DNA of 64,000 nt from Cololabis saira (taxonomy: Eukaryota > Chordata > Actinopteri > Beloniformes > Belonidae): assembly GCF_033807715.1 (NCBI RefSeq), contig NC_084587.1, positions 17,715,017 through 17,779,016 of the forward strand. Reading direction: 5' to 3'. A program made the position numbers and the translations under genes. Positions 1 through 10,973 of the stretch are shown here, piece after piece. Under the pieces are notes generated by a model that worked only from the letters and a program-made list of their open reading frames with translations, was not told where the DNA came from and searched no databases. Numbering within the stretch: the stretch's first letter is position 1; the number at the start of each line of letters is the position of its first letter.

Positions 1-191
1 ACTCGTCACCTGACTGTCATCACCTCAAGCATGTTTTTATCTTCCCATTCCATGCCAGATCATCTCACCATAACAGCTCATATCGAGGCTTCTCTTGGAA
101 AAACAAAAAACAGAAAATAACACACCTGTGATGAAGAGATGTTCTGATACCATTATTTTCTTTACAATTATGGAAAGAAAGAGAGATCTAA

Positions 192-800
192 TGGTGCTTT
201 TCTACTAATACCTACTCAGCCTTGGTTTGGTTCTTTCCCACTAGGGGTCTAACCATACCCAGTAGATACTTTTTCTGTATCTACTCTGCCGAGGTTTTAA
301 GCGTATCTGACGTCATCACACTACAGGCCACCGATTGGTCCGGGGGTTGGGAGTCAGACGTCTGAGTCAGGATGTGGACATCAGCGAAAGAGCTACTCTG
401 ACGGCGGCTTCATTTTATTCAACAGGCAATGGCAGCGCAAAAGTCTGTTTGGTGATCCAACTCTGAGGTGCAGATGTTCATAAACCTGGTGGCTGAGGAG
501 AGAATTAAAAAGGGATCTAGATGGGCGATAAGGAACGACCAGATCCACCAGGTGCTCTGTCACTTCAAGCTGCTCGCGGCTCCCAGCTGACTTTTCAGCA
601 GCGCTAGACAAACTAAAAAAAAAAAAAAAGGGTCGCCGCTTGAAGTTTCTCTCACTCTCATTTTTTAACTTGATATCAAACACAAGCCACAGACCCAGGA
701 GCACATTTATCATCTCTTCCAGGTTCTACATCTTTAGTGTTGTTGAGTTGAGTTGAGTCGAGCCGAGCTGAGATGAGTAGAGCCGAGTAGGTACTAGTGG
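192..800 (-). mobile_element. Non-autonomous PIF/Harbinger-like element, diverged copy
   Basis: This is a diverged, inverted copy of the element at 27225-27978. Both ends carry the same motif: GGTGCTTTTCTACTAATACC near the left edge and the inverted GAGTAGGTACTAG near the right edge. The interior (about 400-730) matches the plus strand of the other copy closely. The left end is preceded by TAA, which fits a TWA target site; the right terminal bases have decayed, so no duplication can be confirmed and the right edge is approximate. A 106-codon frame on the minus strand (393-713) is shared with the second copy but shows no sign of selection (see findings). A 15-base A run sits near 615. Superfamily assignment is inferred from the TTA duplication of the better copy. 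Confidence 0.7.
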
Positions 801-3104
801 CAACGTTGCGGCAACATGTCAAGGAATGCTTTGTTTTCACAATCACACACCAATAAACATATCACGGGCAATGTTTTATGCCATCTCCGGTTTTGAACAC
901 TTCGAGTATTAGAGGAAATAAAAAAAAAAATTCATATACCGGTACTGCTATTTTTGTTCTAAAGTTTTCTCTGGTTTCTTTCTTTTCAGTTTGATTTATT
1001 TCACATTCATTTTCATACACTGACCAACAGTAATTTGTATCTCAAATAACATCCTGGCCCGCTGAAGGAAGTCAGGGACAGTCGATAATGATTAATCAGT
1101 GGTTCAATGTGTTGTGTACTCACCGGATCCGCAAAGCAAACTGACACAAACACATATCAACATCCAAAGCCGCTGTCAGCTCCACCAGCTCCTTTCCTCC
1201 GTATCTGAAACAAGGATTAGCAGTTATGGCCGAGGTATGGGAATGAAGCTTACCTGCAAGTCCTCAGTCCCTCACCAGAAGAGCGGGAGATTAGCCCAGT
1301 ACATAAACACTCTGGGATTACTCACTAGCAGGGATTAATGGATACATGCATTCAGTGTTTGGTGTTTGGTGTCGTGCATTTATGAGTCACGAAGCCAGGG
1401 CTTTCCCCCTTCGTGTTCTTGCATCTTAAAGATTACTTAATGAGATTATTTTCTTGGAGAAGTGGGGTACTTTGAGCCTTTCAAACAGGTAAACTGACGG
1501 GGGAGGATTATTTTAAAATGAAAGAAAAAAGCTAATCTAAAGTGACACATAACAAATTGTCCTGATACCACCGCAACATTTCATATTTAAATCATGCTTC
1601 TCCTTAAAATTGAGCCCATGTCAGTCAGTCGATGGCTATTTTTTATTTTTATATATATATTTTTTTTTTAGTAGAATCAATATTGCTATTTTTCATTCCT
1701 TGTACTTGCAAGTTCTGCCCAGTCAGGGAGTTGGTACCTACTTGTTTGTCCAGAATCAATATTTTTGTTTCATTCTCACCTGCCAATTGGAAGGCAGTTG
1801 CAAGCGCATAAAAAAAGATCTTGTGTAAGTCATGAAGCCCGCCAAAATGAACAGATGAATTATATAGCCAAAGTTTACTTTCATTTTAACGGGAGCCAAA
1901 TCAGGGAAGGCCAGGAATTCATTGTGCCGCCTGTGAAGCACAGTGAAGCCTGGAAGTGTAATTGGACTCCTGACACATGGAGTAGCACGTGAATTCTCAT
2001 TTCCTCCTTCGATTTTATTGTTTTAATGGTCTTCAACCGAATGTATTACCCAGATAACAAAGGCTATGTACTTTCTGTGATCTTGAATAGTCAACAACAT
2101 TACAATAGTACGATAAGAGCCGTCGGGTGGATCTAATGAGTATTATGGCTCATCATCGTGTCCATTTTGTTCTGTACCAACATCCGCTCTGCTTTGCATT
2201 AGTACGATAAGTGTTAAACAAAGGTGGCCTCTACATTTGTGCAGAAAACTTAAGGAAAAAAATAAATGAGCACAATGTCTCAAGTGTCTCTGAAGTGTCT
2301 CCAACAGCGAAAACGGTGACATGGTTGAGCGAATTCTTTCTTTGAAGCCACCTGGGTCTGAAAATCTGTCCTCCAGTGGGCGATTTGGATTTTCAGGGTT
2401 CGGTGACGTCACCAAACCAAATCAGAGGAGTGCAGTCATGTGCCAGGAAGGACTGCTCCATCGGTTCATCCTCTGATTGTGTGTAAAACTGATTGATGGG
2501 GGTCTTACTAAAATGCAAATACAACCCCTTTAACAAAATGATAAAAAAAAAGAAATAAAAAAAAATGTTTACTAAAACTGGTTTCTAATTATATTTTGAA
2601 AAAAAAGGACAACCAATCCAGCTTCGTTCTTTATAGAAGCTTTTTTTTTTTTTTTTAAATAGCTCAGTACCTCATACATCCTGTGCATTTTGTTTGTGCA
2701 GTAACTATATAGTTGTAACTTGGCCTTCATTCTAATGAAGTAAAGAGTTTAATTTGTTCCTCCCGAATTATCCATCAATGCCTCTCTCCGTGAATTTCCT
2801 GGGTTTGGTCACAGGGGCAACATCTCAACGGTCCACAAACTCAACAGCGGGTTGACGGGTTGTGCTTCTGATGTGACTTCGTTATATCATAAAAAAGTAA
2901 TCTAATTTCTTTATTTTTGCGACACAAATAAGATGCATAATTTGAAACTGCCCCTCCCCCACTAGCTGTGGAGGCGTAACTTGATTGGCTGGCGTTCGTG
3001 TTGAAGTAAAGACAGAGGCATCGCTACTGCTGCAACCCGCAATTCAGGTCCGGCTTGACGCTTGGCGTCAAAGTGAAAGGACAGCGAGGCTGGGACACTT
3101 TACC
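801..3104. other. No recognised gene; AT-rich single-copy-like sequence
   Basis: I see no convincing exon, RNA gene or intact element here. The open frames are short, start in low-complexity sequence and lack homology that I recognise. There are A- and T-runs near 910, 1650, 2540-2590 and 2640. About 2310-2460 is a weak dispersed repeat that resembles 60420-60545. Confidence 0.5.
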
Positions 3105-3376
3105 TGTGGTCCAGACCTCCCTCTCTCACCTCCTCTGGTCCTTCTGGGGAAGTACCAAGAAGTTCCCGGGCTAGCTGAGACGCATGATCCATCCAGCATG
3201 TCCTGATTCTGCTTAGTGGCCTCCTCAGTTGGACAAGTATCAAACACCTCCCTATGGAGGTGTCCAGACTAGGGTTGCCACCCGTCCCGTAAAATACGGA
3301 ATTGTCCTTTATTTGAGAAAAAAATGTTGCGTCCCGTATTGAACTAATACGGGACACGATTTGTACCGTATTTTCA

Positions 3377-4257
3377 TTAACTTTTACGACATATTCTAGT
3401 TGAATTATTGAAATAAATTAACTTTTACACCATATTCTAGTTGAATTATTGAAATAAGTTAACTTTTACACCATATTCTAGTTGAATTATTGAAATAAAT
3501 TAACTTTTACACCATATTCTAGTTGAATTATTGAAATAAATTAACTTTTACACCATATTCTAGTTGAATTATTGAAATAAGTTAACTTTTACACCATATT
3601 CTAGTTGAATTATTGAGAAAAAATAACTTTTACACCATATTCTAGTTGAATTATTGAAATAAATTAACTTTTACACCATATTCTAGTTGAATTATTGAAA
3701 TAAGTTAACTTTTACACCATATTCTAGTTGAATTATTGAAATAAATTAACTTTTACACCATATTCTAGTTGAATTATTGAAATAAATTAACTTTTACACC
3801 ATATTCTAGTTGAATTATTGAAATAAGTTAACTTTTACACCATATTCTAGTTGAATTATTGAAATAAATTAACTTTTACACCATATTCTAGTTGAATTAT
3901 TGAAATAAGTTAACTTTTACACCATATTCTAGTTGAATTATTGAGAAAAAATAACTTTTACACCATATTCTAGTTGAATTATTGAAATAAATTAACTTTT
4001 ACACCATATTCTAGTTGAATTATTGAAATAAATTAACTTTTACACCATATTCTAGTTGAATTATTGAAATAAGTTAACTTTTACACCATATTCTAGTTGA
4101 ATTATTGAAATAAGTTAACTTTTACACCATATTCTAGTTGAATTATTGAAAAAAATAACTTTTACACCATATTCTAGTTGAATTATTGAAATAAGTTAAC
4201 TTTTACACCATATTCTAGTTGAATTATTGAAATAAATTAACTTTTACACCATATTCT
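3377..4257 (+). repeat. 41-bp minisatellite, about 21.5 units, inside hAT copy 1
   Basis: The core CTTTTACACCATATTCTAG repeats every 41 bp. Most change is in a linker of about 11 bases, with forms GAAATAAATTA (A), GAAATAAGTTA (B), GAGAAAAAATAA (C) and one GAAAAAAATAA (D). Reading left to right the linkers run ABAABCABAABABCAABBDBA, so blocks such as ABAAB recur, which points to expansion of multi-unit blocks. Confidence 0.97.
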
Positions 4258-4272
4258 TCACCTGTAGGCTAT

Positions 4273-4273
4273 A

Positions 4274-4323
<50 letters not shown>
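4273..4323 (+). repeat. (ATCT)n microsatellite
   Basis: About 13 tetranucleotide units lie directly after the minisatellite in hAT copy 1. Copy 2 lacks this tract at the same place, so it grew after the copies separated, or was lost from copy 2. Confidence 0.95.
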
Positions 4324-4324
<1 letters not shown>

Positions 4325-5283
4325 ATTCTACATCTGGGCTGATGTGGACATACATAGCATAGGAGGATATTTCAGTTTCTAGTATGGCTGGCTGTCTGTA
4401 CAGTCATGCAAGTTCAATGCTATTAAAGCACTTTAAACTTTAAATCAAAGCATTTAGTTTTTTCATATAAAATAAACACATTTTTATTCAGTTTAGAAGT
4501 TTTGGGGCTTTTTTTTGGCTCCTGCGCTGCTGAAATCAGGGCGTCCCTTATTTCTATTTCTGAAAGGTGGCAACCCTAGTCCAGACAGCATCCTAACCAG
4601 ACGCCCAAAACCCCCTCAACTGGCCCCTCTTGATGTGCAACCTCTGCAGAGAAACCGATTTAAGCTGCATGTGTATGTGATTTTCCATTCGTTACCATCT
4701 GTGATGGCATGAACATTCATCACCTGGTAAACAAAGAGCCTCGTCTTTTGGCTCAGCTCTCTCTCTCCACACCAGTCTGCCCGTCGGTCCCCTGCTCCAT
4801 TCTTCCCTCGCTTGTGAACAAGACCCTATGATGCTTGGACTCCTCCAGTTGAAGAAACACCTCAACCCAAACTGCTGGCACTATCAGCAAGAACCCTCCA
4901 GGGCTAGGGTTAGGGTTCCGACTCTCGGTCAGCAGAAAAAACAAGGAGCTCTAGTTTTGTTTTGATATTTCTCTGATACTCTGAAATTATGTGTAGCAAC
5001 CTCGTGCTACCGGGGGTCACCAGACAGGAAAGAGGACACCGGGTTTCGGGGAGAAATCCTTTAACTGTTATTTCAGCCAGACACAGACAAGTATCAACAC
5101 ATTCAGTAGGTCTGTGTCCCCTCGAGCAGACCCCTTGGCTGGTGTGCAGCCGCTGCTCAAATAGCCGGGGGGGGTCGCGCTGTGGGCCGGGCCGACCGGC
5201 GAGAGGGACGTTCTCGGGACTGGACCGAAGGTGTCCTCGGGGCAGACGGGATCCGCGGCGCTGGCCGAGGTGCGCCCAGGAAC

Positions 5284-6100
5284 TAGGGTTGCCACCCGTC
5301 CCGTAAAATACGGAATTGTCCTTTATTTGAGAAAAAAATGTTGCGTCCCGTATTGAACTAATACGGGACACGATTTGTACCGTATTTATTACATTACATT
5401 ACATTAACTTTTACACCATATTCTAGTTGAATTATTGAAATAAATTAACCTTTACACCATATTCTAGTTGAATTATTGAAATAAATTAACTTTTACACCA
5501 TATTCTAGTTGAATTATTGAAATAAATTAACTTTTACACCATATTCTAGTTGAATTATTGAAATAAATTAACTTTTACACCATATTCTAGTTGAATTATT
5601 GAAATAAATTAACTTTTACACCATATTCTAGTTGAATTATTGAAATAAATTAACTTTTACACCATATTCTAGTTGAATTATTGAAATAAATTAACTTTTA
5701 CACTATATTCTAGTTGAATTATTGAAATAAATTAACTTTTACACCATATTCTAGTTGAATTATTGAAATAAATTAACTTTTACACCATATTCTAGTTGAA
5801 TTATTGAAATAAATTAACTTTTACACCATATTCTTCACCTGTAGGCTATATTACATCTGGGCTGATGTGTACATACATAGCATAGGAGGATATTTCAGCT
5901 GCTATATGGTTGGTTGTCTGTACAGTCATGCAAGTTCAATGCTATTAAAGCACTTTAAACTTTAAATCAAAGCATTTTGTTTTTTCATATAAAATAAACA
6001 AATTTTTATTCAGTTTAGAAGTTTTGGGGCTTTTTTTTGGCTCCTGCGCTGCTGAAATCAGGGCATCCCTTATTTCTATTTCTGAAAGGTGGCAACCCTA
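5284..6100 (+). mobile_element. Non-autonomous hAT element, copy 2, with internal minisatellite
   Basis: Same ends as copy 1 (TAGGGTTGCCACC and inverse), flanked by a perfect but different 8-bp duplication, CCAGGAAC, at 5276-5283 and 6101-6108. It is therefore an independent insertion and not a tandem duplicate of copy 1. It is 817 bp against 1309 bp; nearly all of the difference is the shorter 41-bp array and the missing ATCT tract. No transposase is present. Confidence 0.93.
5402..5834 (+). repeat. 41-bp minisatellite, about 10.5 units, inside hAT copy 2
   Basis: Same 41-bp unit as in copy 1, but the linkers are all of the A form, with rare point changes (one CACTATATTC). A short ATTAC repeat lies just before the first unit. 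The even composition contrasts with the mixed array of copy 1. Confidence 0.97.
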
Positions 6101-6235
6101 CCAGGAACGCCCCCTCCCCGACGCAGCACTGCTCCAGGTGTGCCCAATCAGCCGAACCAGGCGCCACCTGTGTGCTGCTCCCCCGCAGACCACGCCCAAT
6201 CCTCCACCCTGCCACATCATGGCTCCTGGATAATC

Positions 6236-7238
6236 AAATTTGCAGTCACTGAACCTGATCAAGGTCTTTGCTTTTTTAAATTTCTACTCTTAACATTAAA
6301 GTACCAGGACAGAGGAAGGAGTAGAGGAAGAAAAGAGAGGAGATGTATGGAAGCAGTAAAAGAGGACATGAATTTGGTGGGTGAGAGAGAAGAGAATGCA
6401 GAGGATAGTGTTAGATGGAAACAAAGGATTCACCGTAGCAACCACTGATGGGAACAACCGAAAGGAGAAGAAGAAGAAGAAGAAGGACAACAGATGAAAA
6501 CTACCCCTTCTTGGCTTATTCTGGCGTAATTTATGACATGTACTCCCCCTTTCAAACAAACAATCCCAGATCTGAACTATGTAGTCCAACATCCCAAATA
6601 ACACATTTGAGTCACAAAGTGCTATAATTAACAATATTGTAAACTTGCAGTCTCACACAAGCAGGACGACAAAAGTATCGCCAGATTATGAATTCAAATG
6701 GGAAAAATAAATAGAAATTAGAAACACACTTTTCAGACATTTATGATAATTCAGCAAGCTTGCTGATTATGTCCTGGCATTTGCTTTGATACTCACAAGA
6801 ATAAAGGAAACAGTTCCCCTTTTGGACCAGAGGTTCAGACACAAGACCTTAACCAAATACAATAAAATACTTTCAGGTTTTTAACACGTGTCAGTCTCTT
6901 TTTTCAGTCCCTGAATACAGGTTTCCTGACTATCTGGCAAATACAGGGTCAGGTATTTCAGAGGATGCTTTTCCTCATTCTTTAGTCTCCAGCTTACTGA
7001 GGGAGACATAAAGGGGCATCTTTCCCTTCAGGTTTCAAAACCACAATACAGCTACACAGTGGAAACAAAGCAAATGTTTTCATCTTGACTTTTAACAGAA
7101 CCTACTTGCTATATATATCCCCTCACTGGCAAAGGAAAGATGACAGCTCTCTCTTCTGGTGCTGTCTTTTATCTGAAGAGGGGAAAAAATTAAGCAATCC
7201 GCCACTTTCTCTCCTCCCTTCAGCATTTGTTGTGTTTG

Positions 7239-7241
<3 letters not shown>
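6236..7241. other. No recognised gene
   Basis: Purine-rich sequence with a short GAA tract near 6465-6485. Open frames here have no recognisable homology. I see no RNA gene or element. Confidence 0.5.

Positions 7242-7304
<63 letters not shown>
7242..7304 (+). repeat. (GT)n microsatellite
   Basis: Uninterrupted dinucleotide run of about 31 units. It produces CVCVCV and HTHTHT open frames on the two strands, which are not genes. Confidence 0.98.
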
Positions 7305-7307
<3 letters not shown>

Positions 7308-7705
7308 CATCTCTCCCCTTGTAAATGTGAATGTCAGCCGTCTTCCTTTGATGACAGCTTCAGCTAATCGAAGGCAAATCTTGTGTATCTTTGTGAATTT
7401 ACAAAAAAATAATTTTTTGATATTTCATTCTAAATTAAAGCCATTCAAATATATAAATATATCATGCTTAAAAAATATGATTGTGTTTTGAGAGGCAAGA
7501 TGAGAGGATGGAAGTGGTAATTTTGCTCTTACGCTCAGCAGGGAGGAGAAACAGAGGCTCAAAGAAGTTGACAAGAAAGTGAGGAAAAGGGAGAGAAATA
7601 TTATTTGACAGGTGGCACACTTTTCCTGCAATGTTCTTTCCTGAAACAGATATTAATATCAGAGGTGATGTAATTATGAAGGAATCGGTCTCACTTGGTT
7701 TTCTG

Positions 7706-8390
7706 TGTTACGCCCCTTTGCATCCCTGCAGGCTGAGCTGTACCAGAGCAGAAGTCGATGCATTGCTTCATTGGCTGCACCTGTGAGGGTGTGGATATAA
7801 CCCTGACATGGGTCACACTGAGCTCAGCAATCTAGCCGCTGTCCCTGGCACTGGATTCTTCATGCTGCCTAATGGTTTAATAATCAAATAATCAGAATAA
7901 GGTTTATTGTCAAGTACATTACTGGACATACAAGGACATAGACATTTGTTTTGGCGTAGTTGGTGCAACAGATATTTCTAAATATGAAGATATAGAACAG
8001 TAACATTTTTAGCAGTATAAAACAATATAAAACAAGTAATGGGATTAGTGTATTTGAGTTACTATAACTATATAAATATATACACACGGTAGGTGATTCT
8101 GATGAGCTTGACTTTCTTAATTTGTTTGTTCAGACTCCTTTTCATGTTGCAGCCCAGCAACGAGCTGGGTTGTAACATAAATTGGGGGCTCGTCCAGGAA
8201 GGATCAGATTGTGAAGGTTAAAGGCTCATTTATAGCGTATGATGAGTGCAGTATTTCCGTTAACTGTTCTCTAAGCTATCAGCTCTGGCGGAGGAGGCCT
8301 GAGCGGTCTTCGTCCCAGATGTTGTTTCAGTTGCCACATCTGAAATGAGGACAGATTCGGGCCGATCAGAAGAAATCTAAGGTTGCAGGT
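7706..8390 (+). mobile_element. Gypsy-type LTR with primer-binding site and start of leader
   Basis: An LTR-like block starts TGTTACG at 7706 and ends TGTAACA at 8177, so it has the inverted TG...CA edges of an LTR. A few bases later comes TTGGGGGCTCGTCCAGGA (8182-8199), which resembles the proline-tRNA primer-binding site used by some retroelements. The following 190 bases or so could be untranslated leader. No gag or pol follows, so only the 5' LTR and leader remain. The LTR is itself interrupted by a dispersed repeat at about 7883-8090. Confidence 0.6.
7883..8090 (+). repeat. Dispersed retroposon-tail-like repeat inside the LTR
   Basis: The block starts AATCAGAATAAGGTTTATTG and runs into AT-rich sequence. 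It resembles a common fish repeat of the form 'aatcagaa-tttattg-ccaagt-acat-aaggaatttgtttt', known to me only by recall. It lies between the two halves of the LTR. Edges are approximate and no target duplication was found. Confidence 0.4.
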
Positions 8391-10632
8391 TAGCATCACA
8401 AGTTATAAATAAAATAGAAGTGGTTTGCTTTTCTTTTTTTCGCCCATTTCCCATGGTCAGGTCACTCTTGGAAAAGAGATTTTAATCTCAATGAGTCTTT
8501 ACCTGGTTAAATAAAGGAAACTATTTGTCGCCATTATTAAAACATTGTGTGGATAGAGTTTTAATATTCCGACCCTTCTATTAAAAAGAAATGGTCACTG
8601 AAACAACTTGAAAATGACCAAAGTTGTAATAAATAGTTTCCTAAAAACTGACTAATGTCAACTAATCAAACGTTGCTTTTAAATTGTGGTTCATCAGAAC
8701 CATTTAAAAAAACAAACTAATAAATCTTGACAAAATAGTGGATACCCTCAACTTAATATTTTGCTTTTCTCCATCTCACTGAGGCTCCTGCACCTGTAGA
8801 CAAGTATCTCCACCCACTACAGGAAGCTGCTCAAGTTGTCTCAGATTTGAGTTTTTTCTCTAGAGGCAAGTTTCAGCTCCGTCCACAGATATGAGGATTT
8901 AGATCAGGGCTCATAGAAGGAAACTTCATCATAGTTTTCAATAAGTCAAAACCTAAATGAGAGTCGTTAACGGTAATCTCTTACTGATGTGCGTTTTGGT
9001 CTTAGCCAGTCTTGGTGTTCTTAGCTGGGTAGTTTTGGTCGTTATACTGAGAAGAGGCTTTCTGAAACGTCATTTAACTGTAACTTGCACAGATTCAAGA
9101 CATCCTGTGGTACCAGATGGGTATCTACTACATCTATGCACCATCCAAAACCATAAGTCTTTATGAAACAAATCTTAATTCTTCTTCATTGCACTGAAAG
9201 CAAACACAGGAAAAATATGCAGAACTGCCTTTTAAGTTCCTGTTGTGGGTCAGCAGGGGGAGAAGCAGTGGGATGTGAGTTGTTGGACTTGGTTAGCAAT
9301 CTAGCATTAACACCATGTTGCCAATAGTTTATCTTTACAGCGAATACAAATCATTTCATTCTGTTTTTATTCACATTTTACTCAGACTCCCAATTTTATT
9401 GAAATCGGGTTCATTATTTTCATTCAAATGAATTTTGTAGAAAGGTTAAATGTATGCATCATTTGTTTGTTTTGGATCTAAATGCATCAATAAAAGTTTA
9501 TATTCTTCATGACTACATATTGAACTATTGAAATATTGAAGAGCATGACTTCTTTTGAAGAAGAAGTCTCCTGCTGGAGCTTATCCAGTTCTCTTCAGGT
9601 GAATTGCAGGAGTCCACCTCAGGCAGGTCTAGCTTTAAATCCAGCACAACAATTTTTAAGAAGCATCTGGTCCACTACACTGAACTTTCTATATTTATAG
9701 AGTGCCGTCACCACCAAACTAAATTAAAATGAAAAAAAAAAAAAAAATAGATGAAATGAACAATCGATAATTCAAATAATTGTACTGCATTCAAGGATGA
9801 AGTTAGAGTGAAAATGTGTTAATGTTGTATTATAATAACGTTCACAGTGAACTTTGTCTGCCCTTACTTGCTCCAAAGATAATTTAACAGTGTTATGATT
9901 AAATTATTGAAAAGATAAACATGGGCTGCCTGTACAAGCTATAAAAAACATGGACTTCACCTCTACATTTATAGTCAAGGTAAGACATTTGTCATGTTGA
10001 TGATAAAATCATTCATATTAAAAGGTTATTTGATGTGGATTCATTTTTGGCTTAATTATCCAATCTGCTATAATTTGGGCCAATCCAATGAAAGCCCATG
10101 TTTATCAATGTAAACATATATAGCAAGATTATTTTCAACCTGTATAACAGCTAATTCTGATGTCCGGCCTTTAGGAGTTACACGTCCTCATGCAATGGGA
10201 TCCATTTAATTACACTGTTATCTGGCTTTTTTCTTTCCTCTGGGATCTGTGAACGTTGGGTTCTCGCACACTGTCTCGCCTTAAGGAGCAGTGTAAACTT
10301 AAAGATCACAAAACCTGAGGAATATTTTAATGGTTGCTGAAATGAGCGTTCCTCTAGGCAACAGCTCAACTTTCTCCCACTCAAAAACTTTCCTGGAGCC
10401 TTACGTGCAACCCACCATATACATCTCCACTGTTGCCTACTCTCTTTGCTTCATGTGTTGTCCTCCCACCAGATCCAACATTTCTTCTTTTTACAACACT
10501 TTTTTGCAGGTTTTTAGAGGTGTTTTTTAGACTGAGCGTAATGGCTTCAATGTACAAGCCTTACCACAATAATATTTGAAGCAGATAACACCAACAAGCC
10601 TTAAACTAACCTACAAACTGAAGTTAGTGTGC

Positions 10633-10636
<4 letters not shown>
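8391..10636. other. No recognised gene
   Basis: Plain AT-rich sequence. A 69-codon frame at 8957-9166 has a hydrophobic stretch but no other support. A run of 15 A lies near 9735. Nothing else can be supported. Confidence 0.5.

Positions 10637-10724
<88 letters not shown>
10637..10724 (+). repeat. (TA)n microsatellite
   Basis: Nearly pure TA run broken once near 10713. The YIYIYI open frame that spans it is an artefact. Confidence 0.98.
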
Positions 10725-10872
10725 GGACACAGGTAAAGTATTTACTGTAAGCAGGTACTTTACCCTGTTTAAACTATATTTTCCTCAGAAATGAAGTTCT
10801 CATTCATATGTTTCGAAAATTGTACAAAAATTGTTTTTATTGAATGAAAACACATTTGCCCCTCCAACTTAC

Positions 10873-10973
10873 CTTCCCATGGTGACAAAGCCGGCCCTTC
10901 TCTCGATACTGTCCAACTATGACTTCCCAGATGCTTGTCTTTCGTAAACCATCTGGTGCTTCAGGTAAACCGG
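10873..10973 (-). other. Candidate internal exon, unidentified
   Basis: On the minus strand a 101-bp open segment is bounded by TTATTTAACAG (acceptor side) and GGGAAG followed by GTAAGT (donor side), both close to consensus. The product GLPEAPDGLRKTSIWEVIVG and the following residues up to CHHGK have no low-complexity bias. I do not recognise the family. No partner exon was found, so this could be chance or a transposon exon. A second donor-like CAG/GTGAGT lies upstream on the same strand near 11140. Confidence 0.25.

Larger units (their letters stand above)
3270..4578 (+). mobile_element. Non-autonomous hAT element, copy 1, with internal minisatellite
   Basis: The ends are TAGGGTTGCCACC and its inverse GGTGGCAACCCTA. 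They are flanked by a perfect 8-bp duplication GTCCAGAC at 3262-3269 and 4579-4586. Terminal repeats of this kind plus an 8-bp duplication define hAT elements. There is no transposase, so it is non-autonomous. The body is a left unique part of about 107 bp, a 41-bp tandem array, an ATCT microsatellite and a right unique part of about 250 bp. It inserted into the RTE remnant and lies about 0.7 kb from a second copy of the same element in the same orientation. The first 100 or so bases are nearly identical between the two copies, so both are young. Short open frames starting MSRISSIRDATFF lie in the left end of both copies and are not genes. Confidence 0.93.
3105..4885 (-). pseudogene. RTE-clade LINE ORF2 3'-part remnant, split by a hAT
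   Basis: Two pieces (3105-3269 and 4587-4885) are adjacent parts of one decayed LINE read on the minus strand. The conceptual product resembles the C-terminal part of fish RTE-type (Rex3-like) ORF2, with weak versions of the VFLQLEESK-VLFTSEGRME stretch (4753-4860) and of the later region that ends the protein. Many stops and frameshifts are present, so it is dead. The join between the pieces is exactly at the hAT target site: removing 3270-4578 and one 8-bp duplication restores a continuous LINE sequence. The clade name is from memory of the family and is less sure than the statement that this is a LINE. Confidence 0.65.
4988..6213. repeat. GC-rich repeat-like segment, possibly an LTR, interrupted by hAT copy 2
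   Basis: The pieces 4988-5283 and 6109-6213 become one GC-rich block when hAT copy 2 is removed. It begins TGTAGCAACC and could end GCCACA, so it has TG...CA edges, with flanks TTATG and TCATG that match at four of five bases. That would fit a solo LTR, but I see no polyadenylation signal or primer-binding site and do not recognise the family. The base composition differs sharply from the AT-rich surroundings. Confidence 0.3.

Noticed and set aside
3377..4257. Regular 41-bp array as a possible CRISPR-like array
   Set aside because: The whole 41 bp repeats; there are no unique spacers and the array is inside a hAT element.
4908..4920. GGGTTAGGGTT telomere-like motif
   Set aside because: Only about two units in the middle of ordinary sequence; no array.
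8957..9166. 69-codon frame with a hydrophobic segment
   Set aside because: Hydrophobic stretch alone is not evidence; no conserved feature or gene context.
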